Source: Stachybotrys elegans (Eukaryota > Ascomycota > Sordariomycetes > Hypocreales > Stachybotryaceae). Taken from it: a stretch of DNA of 64,000 nt. Position 1 is the stretch's first letter. Every line of letters begins with the position of its first letter. The notes below the pieces were generated by a model, which was given only the letters and a program-made list of their open reading frames with translations, searched no databases and was not told where the DNA came from. Of the stretch, positions 46,110 through 57,227 are shown in pieces. The stretch spans positions 1,612,001 to 1,676,000 of the forward strand of contig JAGPNK010000003.1 in NCBI GenBank assembly GCA_020746835.1, written 5' to 3'. Both the position numbers and the translations under genes were made by a program.

Positions 46110-47852
46110 CTACTCCGATTTCTCATCAGGTTTCTTCTCCGTCGTCTCGTTTGATGACTTCTGTTCTTGCCGGCTCGCTTCCGCCTTGGCCTTTTCTTGC
46201 GCTTTGCCCTTGCGGTATTTATCCATCTTCTCGCCAAGGTAGCGGATCGTCTTTCGCACGCCACCCGTGACGAGTCCCTTGAGGCTCATGACGGTGCTAG
46301 GCCAGCTGACAGTCTGCTTAATCACAGTTCGCACCGCTTCTCGAAGGGCCTGTGGGTCGTCGGCTGCAATGCGCTTTTCGAAGGGACCGCCTTGGGGTCG
46401 CCTGAAGGTAGTTGTCTCTTCCTCTGAGGCCTCCTTCATCATCTTGTTAAAGTCTTCTTTGGGAATGGCGAGCTTCTTCTGGTAATGGAAGTACAGGCGT
46501 GACCTAAACTCCTTGGGCAGGCGTCGAACCATGTTGCTGCGCTTGACCAAATCCATGTCTTGCTGGATCTTGTTGTCGGATTTCGGGTCAAGAACCCAAT
46601 CCGAGTCGTCCAGCCGGCAAGGTCCGGTGTAGGCGACGTTGGGCAGTGCCTTGATGAGGGGTGCGTAGAGCCGGCGGAAGTGCACCATGTTGTTTTGTAC
46701 AATGTTGTCGACCTTGCTGAGGTTCTCCGTTGGCAGCGACATGCGGGGGTCACCCAAATAACTCAGGCCAGAGATGGTGCTGTAGAGCTGGGATTCGGTG
46801 AAGTCGGGCGGCAAGAGCAGAAGAGCGGTGCGCACTGCTGACAAGAGATTATGCTGGTTGGCGAGTCTGACGCGAGGGTGGTCACGTAGGATCTTGACCG
46901 GCTTATGCAGGCGACCAGCGAGGTAGAGGTTATCCCACGTCGAAAGGTCGTGGACCAGGTTGTCGATGCTCGTGACGCCATACTTGATCAGCATGCCGTT
47001 TACTTCGACGTATGGGTGGTAGTAGACTCCGGCGCCCCAATTCTGAACACGCGAGACGAAGCCGGAGCCGAGTGCGGCAGCTGAGGAGTAGTGATCACGG
47101 TGCTGTTTGATGTTGATGGAGTGCCAGTGCTGCGTGTGAGTGACGCCGAAGATGAAGTCTATCATCTTGGGGTTGCCCTTCTGGGCCTTGACAAGTGCCT
47201 CTGGGGGCTTCGGGTGAACAGCACGAAACTCGGCCTCGGTGACGCTGCGGCTAGCGCTCTCCTGCGGGAAGACTCCAGAGCCATAGGCGAAGCAATAGAC
47301 GATCGGGGCATTGAACTGGCGCAGCATGACGCGCAAGGCTTCTTTGAGCTCATAGTTGATGATCATGTGCTGGTTTATACCAAAGAGCCTGTGCGGCAGG
47401 TCGTCAAAGGATTTTATGGCAAAGTCGACCGTATCTTCCCACTCGTCGCCGTAGAGGTTGTACTTTCCGCCGGCCGACTCGCGTTTAGGGCGGCCAGTAG
47501 ACGGCTTAGAGCTCCCGTCCGAGCTTGCCGAGCTGGAGAGGCCTCGAGTGCCTTCATCTGCGGAGCCATTGGTAGAGGATCCAGAGGATGCCCAGCGAGA
47601 TTGCGTCGAGGAGATGCGACGATATGGATGCGCGTATCGAAGACCGAGGGTCGGCGCACGGATGGAGGAGGTGCTGGCGAGGGAGACGATGGACCGCGCC
47701 GTGGAGACGGGAACAATCTGGGACCATTGTCAGCTCCAGTCAGGCGGGCAAGGGTTCGCAGCAGCGGTAGCTGTAGCTGTAGCTGTAGCTGCAGCTGCAG
47801 CCTCGAAGTTCGCACTCACCCGAAGACCGCTGGCGAGTCGAGCAGCCGTCAT
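46110..47852 (-). CDS. TAM41: Mitochondrial phosphatidate cytidylyltransferase (CDP-DAG synthase) Tam41
   Basis: Two exons (47820-47852, 46110-47717) give 546 residues. Exon 1 encodes MTAARLASGLR, and with the next residues forms a basic, hydroxylated mitochondrial presequence. The enzyme core begins around DLPHRLFGINQH, followed by the nucleotidyltransferase motif VYCFAYGSGVFPQ and IDFIFGVTHTQHWHSINIKQH, then KYGVTSIDNLVHDLSTWDNLY. Tam41 in yeast makes CDP-diacylglycerol in the inner membrane for cardiolipin synthesis. The C-terminal 60 residues are Lys/Glu-rich. The 102-nt first intron contains four TAGCTG repeats. Without this splice the presequence is lost, because the unspliced frame stops early. 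Length is somewhat above the yeast protein (385) because of the linker and tail. Confidence 0.93.
47768..47791. repeat. TAGCTG hexanucleotide repeat within the TAM41 intron
   Basis: Four perfect TAGCTG units, continuing as CAGCTG-CAG, lie inside the first intron of the Tam41 gene, about 30 nt from its 5' splice site on the minus strand. Confidence 0.9.
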
Positions 47853-48852
47853 GGCTATTTGTGATGCTGGGGTTGGCGAGGGTGGGAATGGAGGAAGCAG
47901 AAGAAGATCTGGATCCAGCAGCTTAGAGGTACCTCGCCAAGACAAACCCGATTGCCTGCTTGTTACTGGCTGAGTTTCAGCGACTGGGGCCATCTGACAG
48001 TGAGGCTAACCACAAAACGGCCCGGCGCCCCATAAAAAGACCACCAGCACAGGGAGCCCGAGTGCGCAAGTGCTTCAAATGCGCCTGTAGAGGATGGGAA
48101 AGCAGTGGTTCTTAGGTCTTATTTGTGCGACCCGTATAAGTATATTGATGTCTCCCCTGTCTGTCTGACCTGTCTGGAAATACTCTGTAATTGTACCACG
48201 GACTTGATGAGTTGAAGAGCACAGCATCCTGGGGTGATGTGCAAGTGCAGGCACTCCGTACAGTGTCATGGATCGATCCTTACGTCACTTGGCATGGAAA
48301 GCTTGGCTTAATTTTCCCCATGGAGTGTTACAGTGCCAATTGCCCGTCTACCCTGGAGCATCTGACAACATACCATTGGCAGTGCTACGAGCTGCGTCAA
48401 ATTATATCATCAAGGTAATCCAATTGGCTACTCCGTATACTCCTATGAATTCGGTGCTATAAATAAACAACTTGAGTAATTATTGTAGACATGTTGCGCA
48501 ATTACTATGTACCAGTCACCAGTGGGCGCGTTGTCAGAGGTACCTATCCTTTGCTCGGTAGCTATTGTTAGCTACAAAACGTGAATTGACTAGAATATCT
48601 ATTCCGTACCACCCAAATAAACAATGTGAGCTATATTTCGCCCAGAAGCTGGAAAATACGCACCACCATCATCCACCGCCAAATGTTTACCTGCAGACAC
48701 AATCCAGACATCTATTCCATGCATACACATTGCGTCGAGGTGTCACATCACGTGACCTGGTAATGTTTCGCGATAGCTCCACCCCTTGATAAAGCTCCAT
48801 CGCGTTCGTCAAACATTTACAACACGCGCCTCAGCTTAATTCAACCCCCAGC
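47853..48852. other. Divergent promoter region, TAM41 / MAD1
   Basis: 1 kb without a supported gene. The right 100 nt before the MAD1 ATG hold two palindromic motifs described separately. Confidence 0.5.
48748..48773 (+). promoter_or_regulatory. Palindromic TCACGTGA and TCGCGA sites upstream of MAD1
   Basis: TCACGTGA (48748-48755) is the palindromic E-box bound by Cbf1-type bHLH factors. TCGCGA (48768-48773) fits the MBF/WCGCGW consensus. Both lie within 105 nt of the MAD1 start codon. Function is inferred from motif and position only. Confidence 0.4.
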
Positions 48853-51213
48853 ATGCCAGGCCAGTCGCAAAATCAGGGCGACGGGCTGGGGAGCCGCAGA
48901 AACTCTGCCACCAACAGGTTTCGCTCCAGCACATCGGGTGTGCCGCGCCCTCAGACATCATTACGAGAATCCAGAGTAAGTAAACAAACAAACAACCAAC
49001 AGGAGAAAACAAGCGGGATTGACCTGTCGTCTGTCCAGATATCTACCATTCGATCCAACCAACCATCCTACAACTTAGTCACAGGCGAAGGCGGTGGCTC
49101 GCGCCCGCCATCCCGACAAGGTCATGCTGCCGAATCCGTCCGACCTGGCTCGCGCGAGAGCCATAAGGAGAACCTCGCCCCTCCAGATGCCGATGAATAC
49201 GAAAAGTACAGAAAGGAGGCGGAATCTCTCAAGGCCGAGATCGGTACTCTTCAATACCGGATGCAGACTATGGAGCAAGAGAAAGAGATTGCCCTGTCTC
49301 AGCAGAATAATAAGATGGAACAGGCTCGGCGTCGCGAACAAGAGGAAGCCCTCCTGAGGCAAGCCGCCGAGGCAGCCCAGGAAAAGGCCGCCTCCGAGAT
49401 GGAGGCAATGAGGCAGGAGATGCAGGAACTCAAGGAATCCATCGATCAAGACAAGAAGGCACTGGAGAGAAAGGCCAGAGAAGCTCAGGAAGAAGCACGG
49501 CTGCTCCAGGAGCAGCTTGAAGATCTCTCTACGGCCAAAGACGACGCAGCGCGCATAGCAGACAAGAAGCTTACCGACCTGGAGCTGCAAATCTCATCGT
49601 TTCGGAGGTCCACGCAGGATCTGGAGCAGGAAAGCGAGACAAGAGAAGCCAGCTTACAGCAGACGCAAGCCCAGCTCGCTGAGAAGGACGACCAGATTGC
49701 TAGGCTCGAGGCCGACGTTTTGCGACTCAAGGCCCTGAGCGGCGACGCAGAGACGATGCAGATCATAAAGAACGAACTGTCGGAGCAGGTGCAGCATATC
49801 CGAACACTCGAGGCTACCAACCGAGATCAGCTGGCCGAGCTGAAGCATCTGCGCGCCATCAACAAAGCTGTCGAGATTGTGGAGGAGGAGAAGCGGTCCT
49901 TGCTACGGAAACTCGAAGCTGCCGAGGCCATGGAGCATGAGCTGGCCGAAGCAAGGATCCAGAGACAGCGACTCGAAGACGAACGATTGGCATGGACTGC
50001 CTACTTGGAAAATGCAGCCGAGACGGGCGAGAACGAATTCGACTCTCCCGAAGCCGTAGCGCGAGCTCTGGTAGAGGAGCGACTCAATACTGCATCCTAC
50101 GTTGACAAGCTGGGTTCCCTTCAGGCTGAGCTGTCGGCTCAGTCGAACACGCTGCAGGCGCTCAAGAACGAGAACAAGCAGCTCAAGACACAGCTTGAAA
50201 GCGCCAAGACCTCCGCCGACGCTGGCAGCGCTGACAAGGCTCGCCTCCGGCTAGAGCGACAACGTGCACTCGCTGTCAAGGAAGTGGAGTACCTTCGTGC
50301 TCAATTAAGAACCTTCGACACCGAGGACCAGACGCTCCAGCCAGAACAGTATGACGAAGCCCGGGCAGTAAGGATACAGGAGCTCGAGGATCTCGTTGAT
50401 CAATACAAGATCGAGGTCCAGAACCTTCATACCGAGCTTTCTAGCGTCGAGCCCTCCGCCTCTACTGCCCAAGTTAACGCTGGGAACAAGCGCGCTCATG
50501 CCGACGATGAGAACAACAGTGAGCAGCTGGGCCAGCTTGTGCGAAAGAACCGCAAGCTGCAGGAAGAGGTGGCGACACTGCAAAAGCAGGTCGGTCTGCT
50601 GGACAAGGACCTTGGAGCCAGCCGAGAACAGCTTGCCGCTGCAAAGCAGCACAGCCAGACCCGAGTGCTGTCTCTTCGCTCAAACCCTACCTCAGACTAC
50701 GAGGCAATCAAACGGTCCACCCTCGAAGCCCTGCAGAAGGAGAACGCCGATCTCATGGCGCAGCTTAGGTCTAGGCACCCCGACCCTTCTGTCCCCGTGA
50801 TCCCCACGTCGGTACTGGGTGCGATGGAGAGAGAAGTAGCCGCAGCAAAGGCCGAGACGGCGTCGGCACAAAAGTCAGCTCGACGACTCAAGGAAGTGTG
50901 GGGATCCAAGTCTCAGGAGTTCAAGGAGGCCATCTTCTCAACACTGGGCTGGACCGTCACCTTCATCCCCAACGGAAAGATGAGGGTCGAGAGCACCTTC
51001 TTCCCCTCGCAGACGGAGGAGCACGAGAACTCGATTGTCTTCGACGGCGAGAGGGGCACCATGAAAGTCGGCGGCGGGCCGAAGAGCGCCTTTGCGCGAC
51101 GGATCAGCGACCAGATCGGGTTCTGGGTGAGGGAAAAGGGCTGCATCCCAGGCTTCCTGGCAGCGCTGACATTGGAGTTTTATGAGGAGCATACGAGGGT
51201 ATCGAGGGGCTGA
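48853..51213 (+). CDS. MAD1: Spindle assembly checkpoint protein Mad1
   Basis: Single exon of 786 residues. After a basic, Ser-rich N-terminus, residues 110-690 are an almost continuous coiled coil rich in Glu, Gln, Arg and Leu heptads. The RLK motif required for Bub1 binding appears as ARRLKEVWGSKSQEF. The C-terminal RWD-like fold follows (TLGWTVTFIPNGKMRVESTFF and the final FLAALTLEFYEEHTR). Known role: it recruits Mad2 to unattached kinetochores and nuclear pores to block anaphase. Length resembles yeast Mad1 (749). It converges with an orphan gene 428 nt downstream. Confidence 0.94.
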   Translation: MPGQSQNQGDGLGSRRNSATNRFRSSTSGVPRPQTSLRESRVSKQTNNQQEKTSGIDLSSVQISTIRSNQPSYNLVTGEGGGSRPPSRQGHAAESVRPGSRESHKENLAPPDADEYEKYRKEAESLKAEIGTLQYRMQTMEQEKEIALSQQNNKMEQARRREQEEALLRQAAEAAQEKAASEMEAMRQEMQELKESIDQDKKALERKAREAQEEARLLQEQLEDLSTAKDDAARIADKKLTDLELQISSFRRSTQDLEQESETREASLQQTQAQLAEKDDQIARLEADVLRLKALSGDAETMQIIKNELSEQVQHIRTLEATNRDQLAELKHLRAINKAVEIVEEEKRSLLRKLEAAEAMEHELAEARIQRQRLEDERLAWTAYLENAAETGENEFDSPEAVARALVEERLNTASYVDKLGSLQAELSAQSNTLQALKNENKQLKTQLESAKTSADAGSADKARLRLERQRALAVKEVEYLRAQLRTFDTEDQTLQPEQYDEARAVRIQELEDLVDQYKIEVQNLHTELSSVEPSASTAQVNAGNKRAHADDENNSEQLGQLVRKNRKLQEEVATLQKQVGLLDKDLGASREQLAAAKQHSQTRVLSLRSNPTSDYEAIKRSTLEALQKENADLMAQLRSRHPDPSVPVIPTSVLGAMEREVAAAKAETASAQKSARRLKEVWGSKSQEFKEAIFSTLGWTVTFIPNGKMRVESTFFPSQTEEHENSIVFDGERGTMKVGGGPKSAFARRISDQIGFWVREKGCIPGFLAALTLEFYEEHTRVSRG

Positions 51214-51641
51214 TAGTATACGCCCTGGCCAAATGTCGATGATCTACGCTGCGAAACGTTTTCTGCTATATGTTTGGGAGGAGGAAAGGGCCTGCTGACT
51301 TGTGATACCATAGACTGTCTCGTTGTTCTTTTTTTCTTGTTGTACAATTGTTCCGCAGTATGTTCTCGAGGTATCGATCGGTAGGGCTCGTTTTGGTTGA
51401 GCAAAACAACAAAGGCAAGCAGGCGGGTTTCAAGGATACTGGGAACCATTTATTTTAAAACAGCATTGTTAGAGTGAAGTGAATGCTTTGACAGAATTAC
51501 TTCACCTATCTATGGAGTAGCCTCAGCATGTTTGCTCAGACCTGTTTCGACCCCAATCTCTCCCTCACCCGCAACCCATTGGCTCTCTCAAACTCACTCT
51601 GTTCCTCTTCCTTTCTATACTTGACCGCCTACCACCGCCAG
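51214..51641. other. Convergent 3' intergenic region
   Basis: 428 nt, AT-rich, no coding signal; probably the two 3' UTRs. Confidence 0.4.
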
Positions 51642-52361
51642 CTACCTGTAAAAACACTCACAAGCCTCCAACAGCATTTTCCCCATTTCGAATCTCTCCT
51701 GCCGCTCCTCGTACTCGCCGAGACACCAAATCGCCTTTCGCCTTTCTTCCACGTTTGACCGTTCCCAGATGGAGCAACATGGCGCTTTCGGGCCGTCCGT
51801 CTCGTGAAAGAGATCGAGCGCCGTGCTCAGTGCATCATCTGCATCAGAAATGGCGTCATTGACTTGTTGCATACTCCTCGTGATCCGAGGACGTGGAAGA
51901 ATGCAAAGTGGACGCTGCGAATCATTGTCGAGAACTTGCAGATAGCGCTGTATCCTTTGCAGGAGCCAGAGCCGCTGGGTGAGGCCGAACAGCATGTGGG
52001 CTCGGTGTGTAGGTGCATCATCGGGCATAAACTCCGATGTTCCAAATTGCCCGGGAAAATCTTCGATGTACTCATATAAGAGTAATTTGTTGAAGACGTA
52101 GGCGATATCTAGCTTGTTGTTCTTGAGATTCAGAGCCTCGCCCAGCTCGCGCTTGGTGCTGACATGGACCCAAAGTACAGGGAAGCTCTCATCCCCCAAC
52201 TTCAAGTACGTTAGGCGGCGTTTCGGCATTTTTGTTGCCATGCCGTCATGGGCGTCATTTTCAATATTCATGTTGGCCGTCACAATGCGTTTTGCGCGGA
52301 TCTGGAGGAGCTGTGGTATGTAGAGGAAGCAAGCAGGCGATGGTCTTCGTTGAATAATCAA
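51642..52361 (-). CDS. Uncharacterised protein, up to 239 residues
   Basis: One open frame; the likeliest start is the internal ATG at 52271 (MNIENDAHDG), giving 209 residues, with 52361 an upstream alternative. The sequence is protein-like with balanced composition: LTYLKLGDESFPVLWVHVST, FNKLLLYEYIEDFPGQFG, predicted helices around LFGLTQRLWLLQRIQRYL and a charged C-terminal part with EERRKAIWCLGEYEER. No family is recognised. It has no signal peptide or membrane segment. It has an orphan neighbour of similarly unknown role on the other strand. Confidence 0.5.
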   Translation of the reverse strand: MIIQRRPSPACFLYIPQLLQIRAKRIVTANMNIENDAHDGMATKMPKRRLTYLKLGDESFPVLWVHVSTKRELGEALNLKNNKLDIAYVFNKLLLYEYIEDFPGQFGTSEFMPDDAPTHRAHMLFGLTQRLWLLQRIQRYLQVLDNDSQRPLCILPRPRITRSMQQVNDAISDADDALSTALDLFHETDGPKAPCCSIWERSNVEERRKAIWCLGEYEERQERFEMGKMLLEACECFYR

Positions 52362-53213
52362 TGCAGAAAGAGCAGGAAACGATACGAGTTAAATAGCTGG
52401 GAGACTGTTTGTATATCGTTGATTTACGAGCCAGAGAAGAGACCATCTGGACGCCCTTGGTTGAACTGGTGAACAGTCGGAGACGGGTGGACACGGTGTG
52501 TGAATCACATAGTGATCAAGCATGTGTGATGCTCCTCTTTGGGATGGGGTGAAGTGACACCTCTCACCTAACTCATCCACCAGATGTAGTGCGTTCTTGG
52601 TCTATACGAATGTAATTTGCTTTCCCGGTGTGCTTTGAGATATGCTGAAGCTAGATGAACAATTACTTCTGCCCAGCATACATTGAGCAGCTCGCAAGCC
52701 ACTGGAGAGTCCGGGGAGGTCTCCAAGGAGGCTGGCGAAACTAAATGATTAATGGGGGACATCCACGCAAACTAGAGACATGTCCTCTTCGAATATACGT
52801 ATAGTATGAAACGTAGAACAAGTCTGACAAGTAGAGTGGCTCAGCAAGAGAAAGCCCTGTAATTGAATGGATATCCGGTTTGCTCATGTTTGAAATCATC
52901 TGGACAAAAGCATCTGTTCAGTGAAATGAGGCGTGACACGACATTCATCTTTGTTCAGGAGGTAATGTTCAGCAACCTTGCCAACATAAGTCTCTGCCAT
53001 TTCTTTGAAGACTCTGCACACGTTCGGTATCAGAGACGTGCGTCACTTCTCGTGAACGACAGCGTCTACGATGGAACCAGGGCATGGAAAACCGCTGGGA
53101 TCTTTCCTATTTAGCATGACATTGCAGCTCTCTACAGCCTACAACACTCCAACAAGTTGCACCCTGCTCTTCCGTCTTCGCCCCTAGAAGCCTACACTCG
53201 TCTCTTGCTGAAA
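52362..53213. other. Intergenic region upstream of the F-box/2EXR-like gene
   Basis: No supported gene in 850 nt; short frames only. Probably divergent promoters. Confidence 0.4.
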
Positions 53214-54385
53214 ATGAGTGAACCGCGTAAGTGCCCCCTCACTGCCTATTCCCAGAGAGCCCCAATAACCGTTAGAAAGGGACATTCACGGATCTCCCAA
53301 AGGAGGCGCGGCACTTAATCTACCGCAACCTTGTGACCTCAGACGAGCCCTTGTCCTATGTTCCAAAAGGGCGGGACGCACCCCAGATTCCCAGAGCCTC
53401 GCTAGGGCTTCACCTCAACATCCTTAGCACATGCCGAAAGATCTACGAGGAAGCATCTCCCATAGTGTTCTCTGAGAACACTTGGGTTGTCAACTTATTT
53501 GTGCGCCACGGGCAGAGTTACGCTGAGTGGTGTGGTATAGACTACTATCAGCGATGGCCTGGTAGGGTCCTTGGCAGGCATCTGGATAGTATACGAAAAC
53601 TCCACGTCAGGGTTGCCTTCCGCGACTTCGCCTACGAGAAAGATTTGGTCAGCGTCTCTGCAGGAGTTGACCGTGTGGCTACAACATTATCCCTTGTCCG
53701 TCGACTGGACCACGTACACATTGAGTTAGCAGACCCAGACGGACTTGGAGTACAGGCGAGCCCCGGAGAAAAGACGACCTGGAGTTTCTTGGATGCCTTT
53801 GCACAGGTGTACGTCCGGGACAAAGTCACGTTTCGCGGCATCCCTCTTTGTTACGCCCTTTCACTCCGAGAGGCTATGAGAACGTTCAAGCCGCAACTGC
53901 CGCACATGATGCACGACTTGTGGGCGTACGCAATGCTGTTCGACGTTGACCGGATCCTGGCAAACGACACCGGTGCTGTACTTGAAGCAACTGGAACGCA
54001 TGAGCAACGCACAGTACGGTGCCTCCTTACAGAGGCCCAAAACGTTGCAGATGAGGGCGATGAGGACGGCTTCAAGAGGCTGAGATGGCAGATTGTCCAG
54101 CGGCTCGATGAAGTAACCGAGAAGCGGAGACTTCGCATGGTGAACTATGAATTGGGTAAACTCATCGAGTCGGAGGATTCTCAGCCCGAGGAGGATACCG
54201 TAAAGGGGGGATTCATCTTTGATCACCCTCCCGACTCGGACAAGTACATGATGGCGAAGTCCTATTCCTATCGGTCATTTACCAACACCGCGAGGAGAAT
54301 CGCGTTCAAGGGTCCTGATTGGGAATGCTCAGACAGCTCCGGTACCGCCGAGAGTGAACAGGGGAAGGTTCTGTACCTTGTGTAA
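53214..54385 (+). CDS. F-box/2EXR-like domain protein
   Basis: Exon 1 (53214-53226) encodes MSEP plus one base. A 53-nt intron and exon 2 (53280-54385) complete a 372-residue protein. The join creates RTFTDLPKEARHLIYRNLV, the F-x-x-L-P-x-E-x-R-x-x-I-Y pattern that opens fungal F-box-like and 2EXR proteins, followed by LNILSTCRKIYEEASPIVFSEN, a hallmark of that group. The remainder is helical, without membrane segments. Related genes are expanded in filamentous ascomycetes and are presumed substrate adaptors or of unknown role. The acceptor at 53278-53279 is the one that keeps the frame; a nearer AG at 53274-53275 does not. Confidence 0.75.
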
Positions 54386-54496
54386 GATAGATCTCTTTAC
54401 TTGACTTTCTATAGATAGGCAGTCCCCTGGCACATGCTGTTTTGCGTATGGGAGCAGTAGCTTGCGCAGTTATCCAGTTTCATTGACCGGCTGGAA

Positions 54497-54870
54497 TCAG
54501 ACATCTCCAAGGCCCTCATTATCTAGTCTACCCTCCCCTAGAAAACCGTCAATGTTGACACCAGCCTTGCGCTGCTCCTTAATCTCCTCTCTTGCCGCGG
54601 CTTGGTCCTCCTTCTTCCTGCACAGCAAATCCTGGTCAGCGCATGAGAGTGCTGCAGGCAATGGGCAGCCTTACCTCTCGAGATCATTGGTATAGGTATC
54701 TAGCTGAGGCGTCTGGCCTTCAATCTTCTGCGCTCCAGGCTTTCGGCGGACGGCATCGGCTACCTTGCCCTCGGCAAAGGTGGCCACCTGCTCTGCGTCG
54801 ACGTTTTCGTTTTCTGCTCATTTTAGTGGTTGTTGCTTTGTGCCTGCTTGCGCGACTTACGCTTCACCAT
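54497..54870 (-). CDS. Small uncharacterised acidic protein, 89 residues, three exons
   Basis: Exons 54861-54870 (MVK plus one base), 54675-54813 and 54497-54617 join in phase for 89 residues. The sequence reads NENVDAEQVATFAEGKVADA, then KPGAQKIEGQTPQLDTYTND and a charged helical part (REEIKEQRKAGVNIDGFLG). It is soluble, acidic and helix-prone; no family is recognised. Intron 1 has adjacent acceptors (GAG|CAG) that differ by one codon. The accurate three-exon structure argues for a real gene. It overlaps no other gene and ends 112 nt from the convergent gene at 53214-54385. Confidence 0.7.
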
Positions 54871-55100
54871 GATGTCTGAGTAAAATATTGCTTGAGGTTG
54901 TCGCTGTTGTATCTGGGTCGTTGCGAAAGTGAAGTCGAATTTATTGTCTGTCTTGTGGATCTATCACGATGACGTCTTCGACACGCCATCGAGATGCACC
55001 CCACGGGATTGGCGCAGGGCGCGCGGGAACTAAGAGGACTAATGCAAGCCTCAAAATTAGCCACCGTGGTTGCCAATAGAATGTGTCATATCACCATTCG

Positions 55101-57227
55101 CTATGTAATTGAGAGTACTGGGATGGCCGTCCGTGCCATCACGGGTATCCAAAAGCGTCCATGTCTACTACCATGCTTCCATCTACAGCTCGTCCACCAC
55201 AAACTGCCCATTAGGCGAACTCTCACCAAACTCCAGCTCATCATCTCCATCAATACCCACAACAATCCAGTTCTCAACCTTGGCAGCACCCTCAAAAACC
55301 TTCCTCCAAACCTCGGGCTCGCACGTCCACGGCGCCAGCACGTAGCATAGGGGCGAGGGCATCTCGGGGGGTCGTTCTTGATGTGCCACGTATCCTGGGG
55401 CCCGGTCGTCGAGAAGTCATCAGTCACGGCAACAAGACCGGTGGGGATGTCGCGATTGAAGGTGGCCCGCATAAAAATCTCGTATGCCGCCTCCGGCTGG
55501 TACGCGGGGACCTCGTGGCCAGCCTGAAAGACACGGGTGAAGCTGTAGTTACCGTACTGCCGAGTCATACCCTTGACGCCCTGCGTGGTCAATAGCGGCG
55601 CGTATCCCGCGTTGGCAAAGTCGTCGGTGTGGCGGTAGGGAACCTCCAAGCTGACGCGCTCTCCTCCTACCCAGTTGCAGGCGTAGTCACGATCGCCGTA
55701 CATCATATGGACCTTGACGCCGCTGTCCAAGAGGTAGCCGACAGCGTCAATGAAGCCTCCCCGGAGGGGATCCAGAGCATTGCCGAAGCCAGTGGCGACG
55801 GCCCCGGAAACCCACGTGAAGTTGATAGGCGTGCCGAGGGCTTGAAGAACAGATTCTTCCAGCAAATACCCGTTGTAGTAAGGCGGAGGGAAGGGATCTG
55901 CGCTCTGGTGGGCAATGTCGAACCACGATCGGCTCATACCCAGGTAGATATCCTCTGCACCCTCGGCGCACCAGCTCTCCAAGTCGCAAATAGCATCCTG
56001 GGACGCGGCCTTGAGGGTGACGGGCCTGCTCCCAGTAAGTATCAGCTTGTCCTGGCATGAGCGTAGCTGGTCGCGGCATCCTCCAGGCACGGTGAAGTTG
56101 TGCATCAACTCTTCGTAGAGGGACTGGTTGAAGACTTGGATTCCGTACGTCTAAATTAGATGTATTGTCAGCAATGTCGGTGACGGCCGATGGAGCTTGA
56201 ACCCACATTATTGTATGCAAAGGTGATGGCTGCCTCAGCCTGCTCAAGAGCGTCGAGATAGCCGTTGACGATACCGAGAGTATCGAGGTGGAGGTAATGA
56301 GCATTGTCAACTTGGATGGTGCCGTTGGCAATCTTCTCGTTCTGCTCCTGGAAAAACCTCATGAAGCCGGGCCCGTAGTGGCCTCCATAGCTCTCGGCCC
56401 ACAGGCTGATGCGATCGTCGGCCGGCTTATAGAAGGGGAACTCAAAGAACCAGGTCTGGGCGAAATGCCACAGGGCATGCCCAGCCTGGGCCGTGCTGTT
56501 GGGGGTGTGAGAGATGTTCTGGCTGCTAAACGTTCCCACCATGGACGTGATGTTGAGGTCGGGCAGACCATCCGAGAAGTCGGCGGGGGTGATGACGTTG
56601 CCGGTGAGGTCGGGAGAAGTAAAGACCTGCGTGCAGTTGGTGGGCACGTCGTAGGAGAAGCCGACCTGGTTGGGCTCGTCAATGTACAGCATATTGACTT
56701 CATTGTTCCAGCTCCACGGGTTCAGGACGGTGGACTTGGAGTCTTGCGCAACCATGCAGGGCCCGTTTTCCTGCAGCAGGCCAAGCATCGAGGAGCCACC
56801 GGGGCCGCCATTGAGCCAGATGGCCAAGGGAGCCGTGGCAGGGTTCTTGCGCGCCTCAAAGAACCAGAAGAAGCTGGCAAAGTCAACACCAACACACAGC
56901 CTGATGATGCGGCAAAGGACCACTCACGTGTTGACGGGGTAGTCCTGCGCCTCGCCGCTCGCGTCATTGAGGAAGCCGGGCGGCAGGTGGATGTATCCAG
57001 CATAAGACTTGACGCCCGGCGTCGTTTCGCAAATGCCCGGCTAGCCATCTTGTCAGCGTGTTTTTCGGCGCGCGCATTGGATTCGGAGCAGGAAAAACCT
57101 CTTTGTAGGAGATGGTGACGTTCTCGTGAAACCTCGACTTGAGAACCGTCACGCCCTCCGGCTCGGGCGGGAACTGGGCCAAGACCGCCGTGGCCAGCCC
57201 GCCAAGCACCGCGGCTGATGCCCACAT
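55101..57227 (-). CDS. Secreted serine carboxypeptidase (peptidase family S10), 3' end frameshifted
   Basis: Exons 57099-57227, 56938-57040 (see note), 56207-56873 and 55101-56150 carry the whole S10 enzyme; exon 2 actually runs 56928-57040, and all joins are in phase. A signal peptide ([17 protein letters not shown]) is followed by [22 protein letters not shown], the catalytic Ser242 in [10 protein letters not shown], Asp in [15 protein letters not shown] and His in [17 protein letters not shown]. Several N-x-S/T sites fit secretion. After TWHIKND the family-like tail (CYVLAPWTC to a stop at 55183) is in the +1 frame. As written, the protein instead continues to 55101 with Arg/Trp-rich nonsense. 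A missing C in the C6 run (plus-strand G at 55366-55371) explains this. The catalytic triad is upstream and intact. Confidence 0.85.

Noticed and set aside
48976..49008. Possible tiny intron (GTAAGT...CAG) in the MAD1 start region
   Set aside because: Only about 30 nt, below feasible intron size, and the frame stays open through it.
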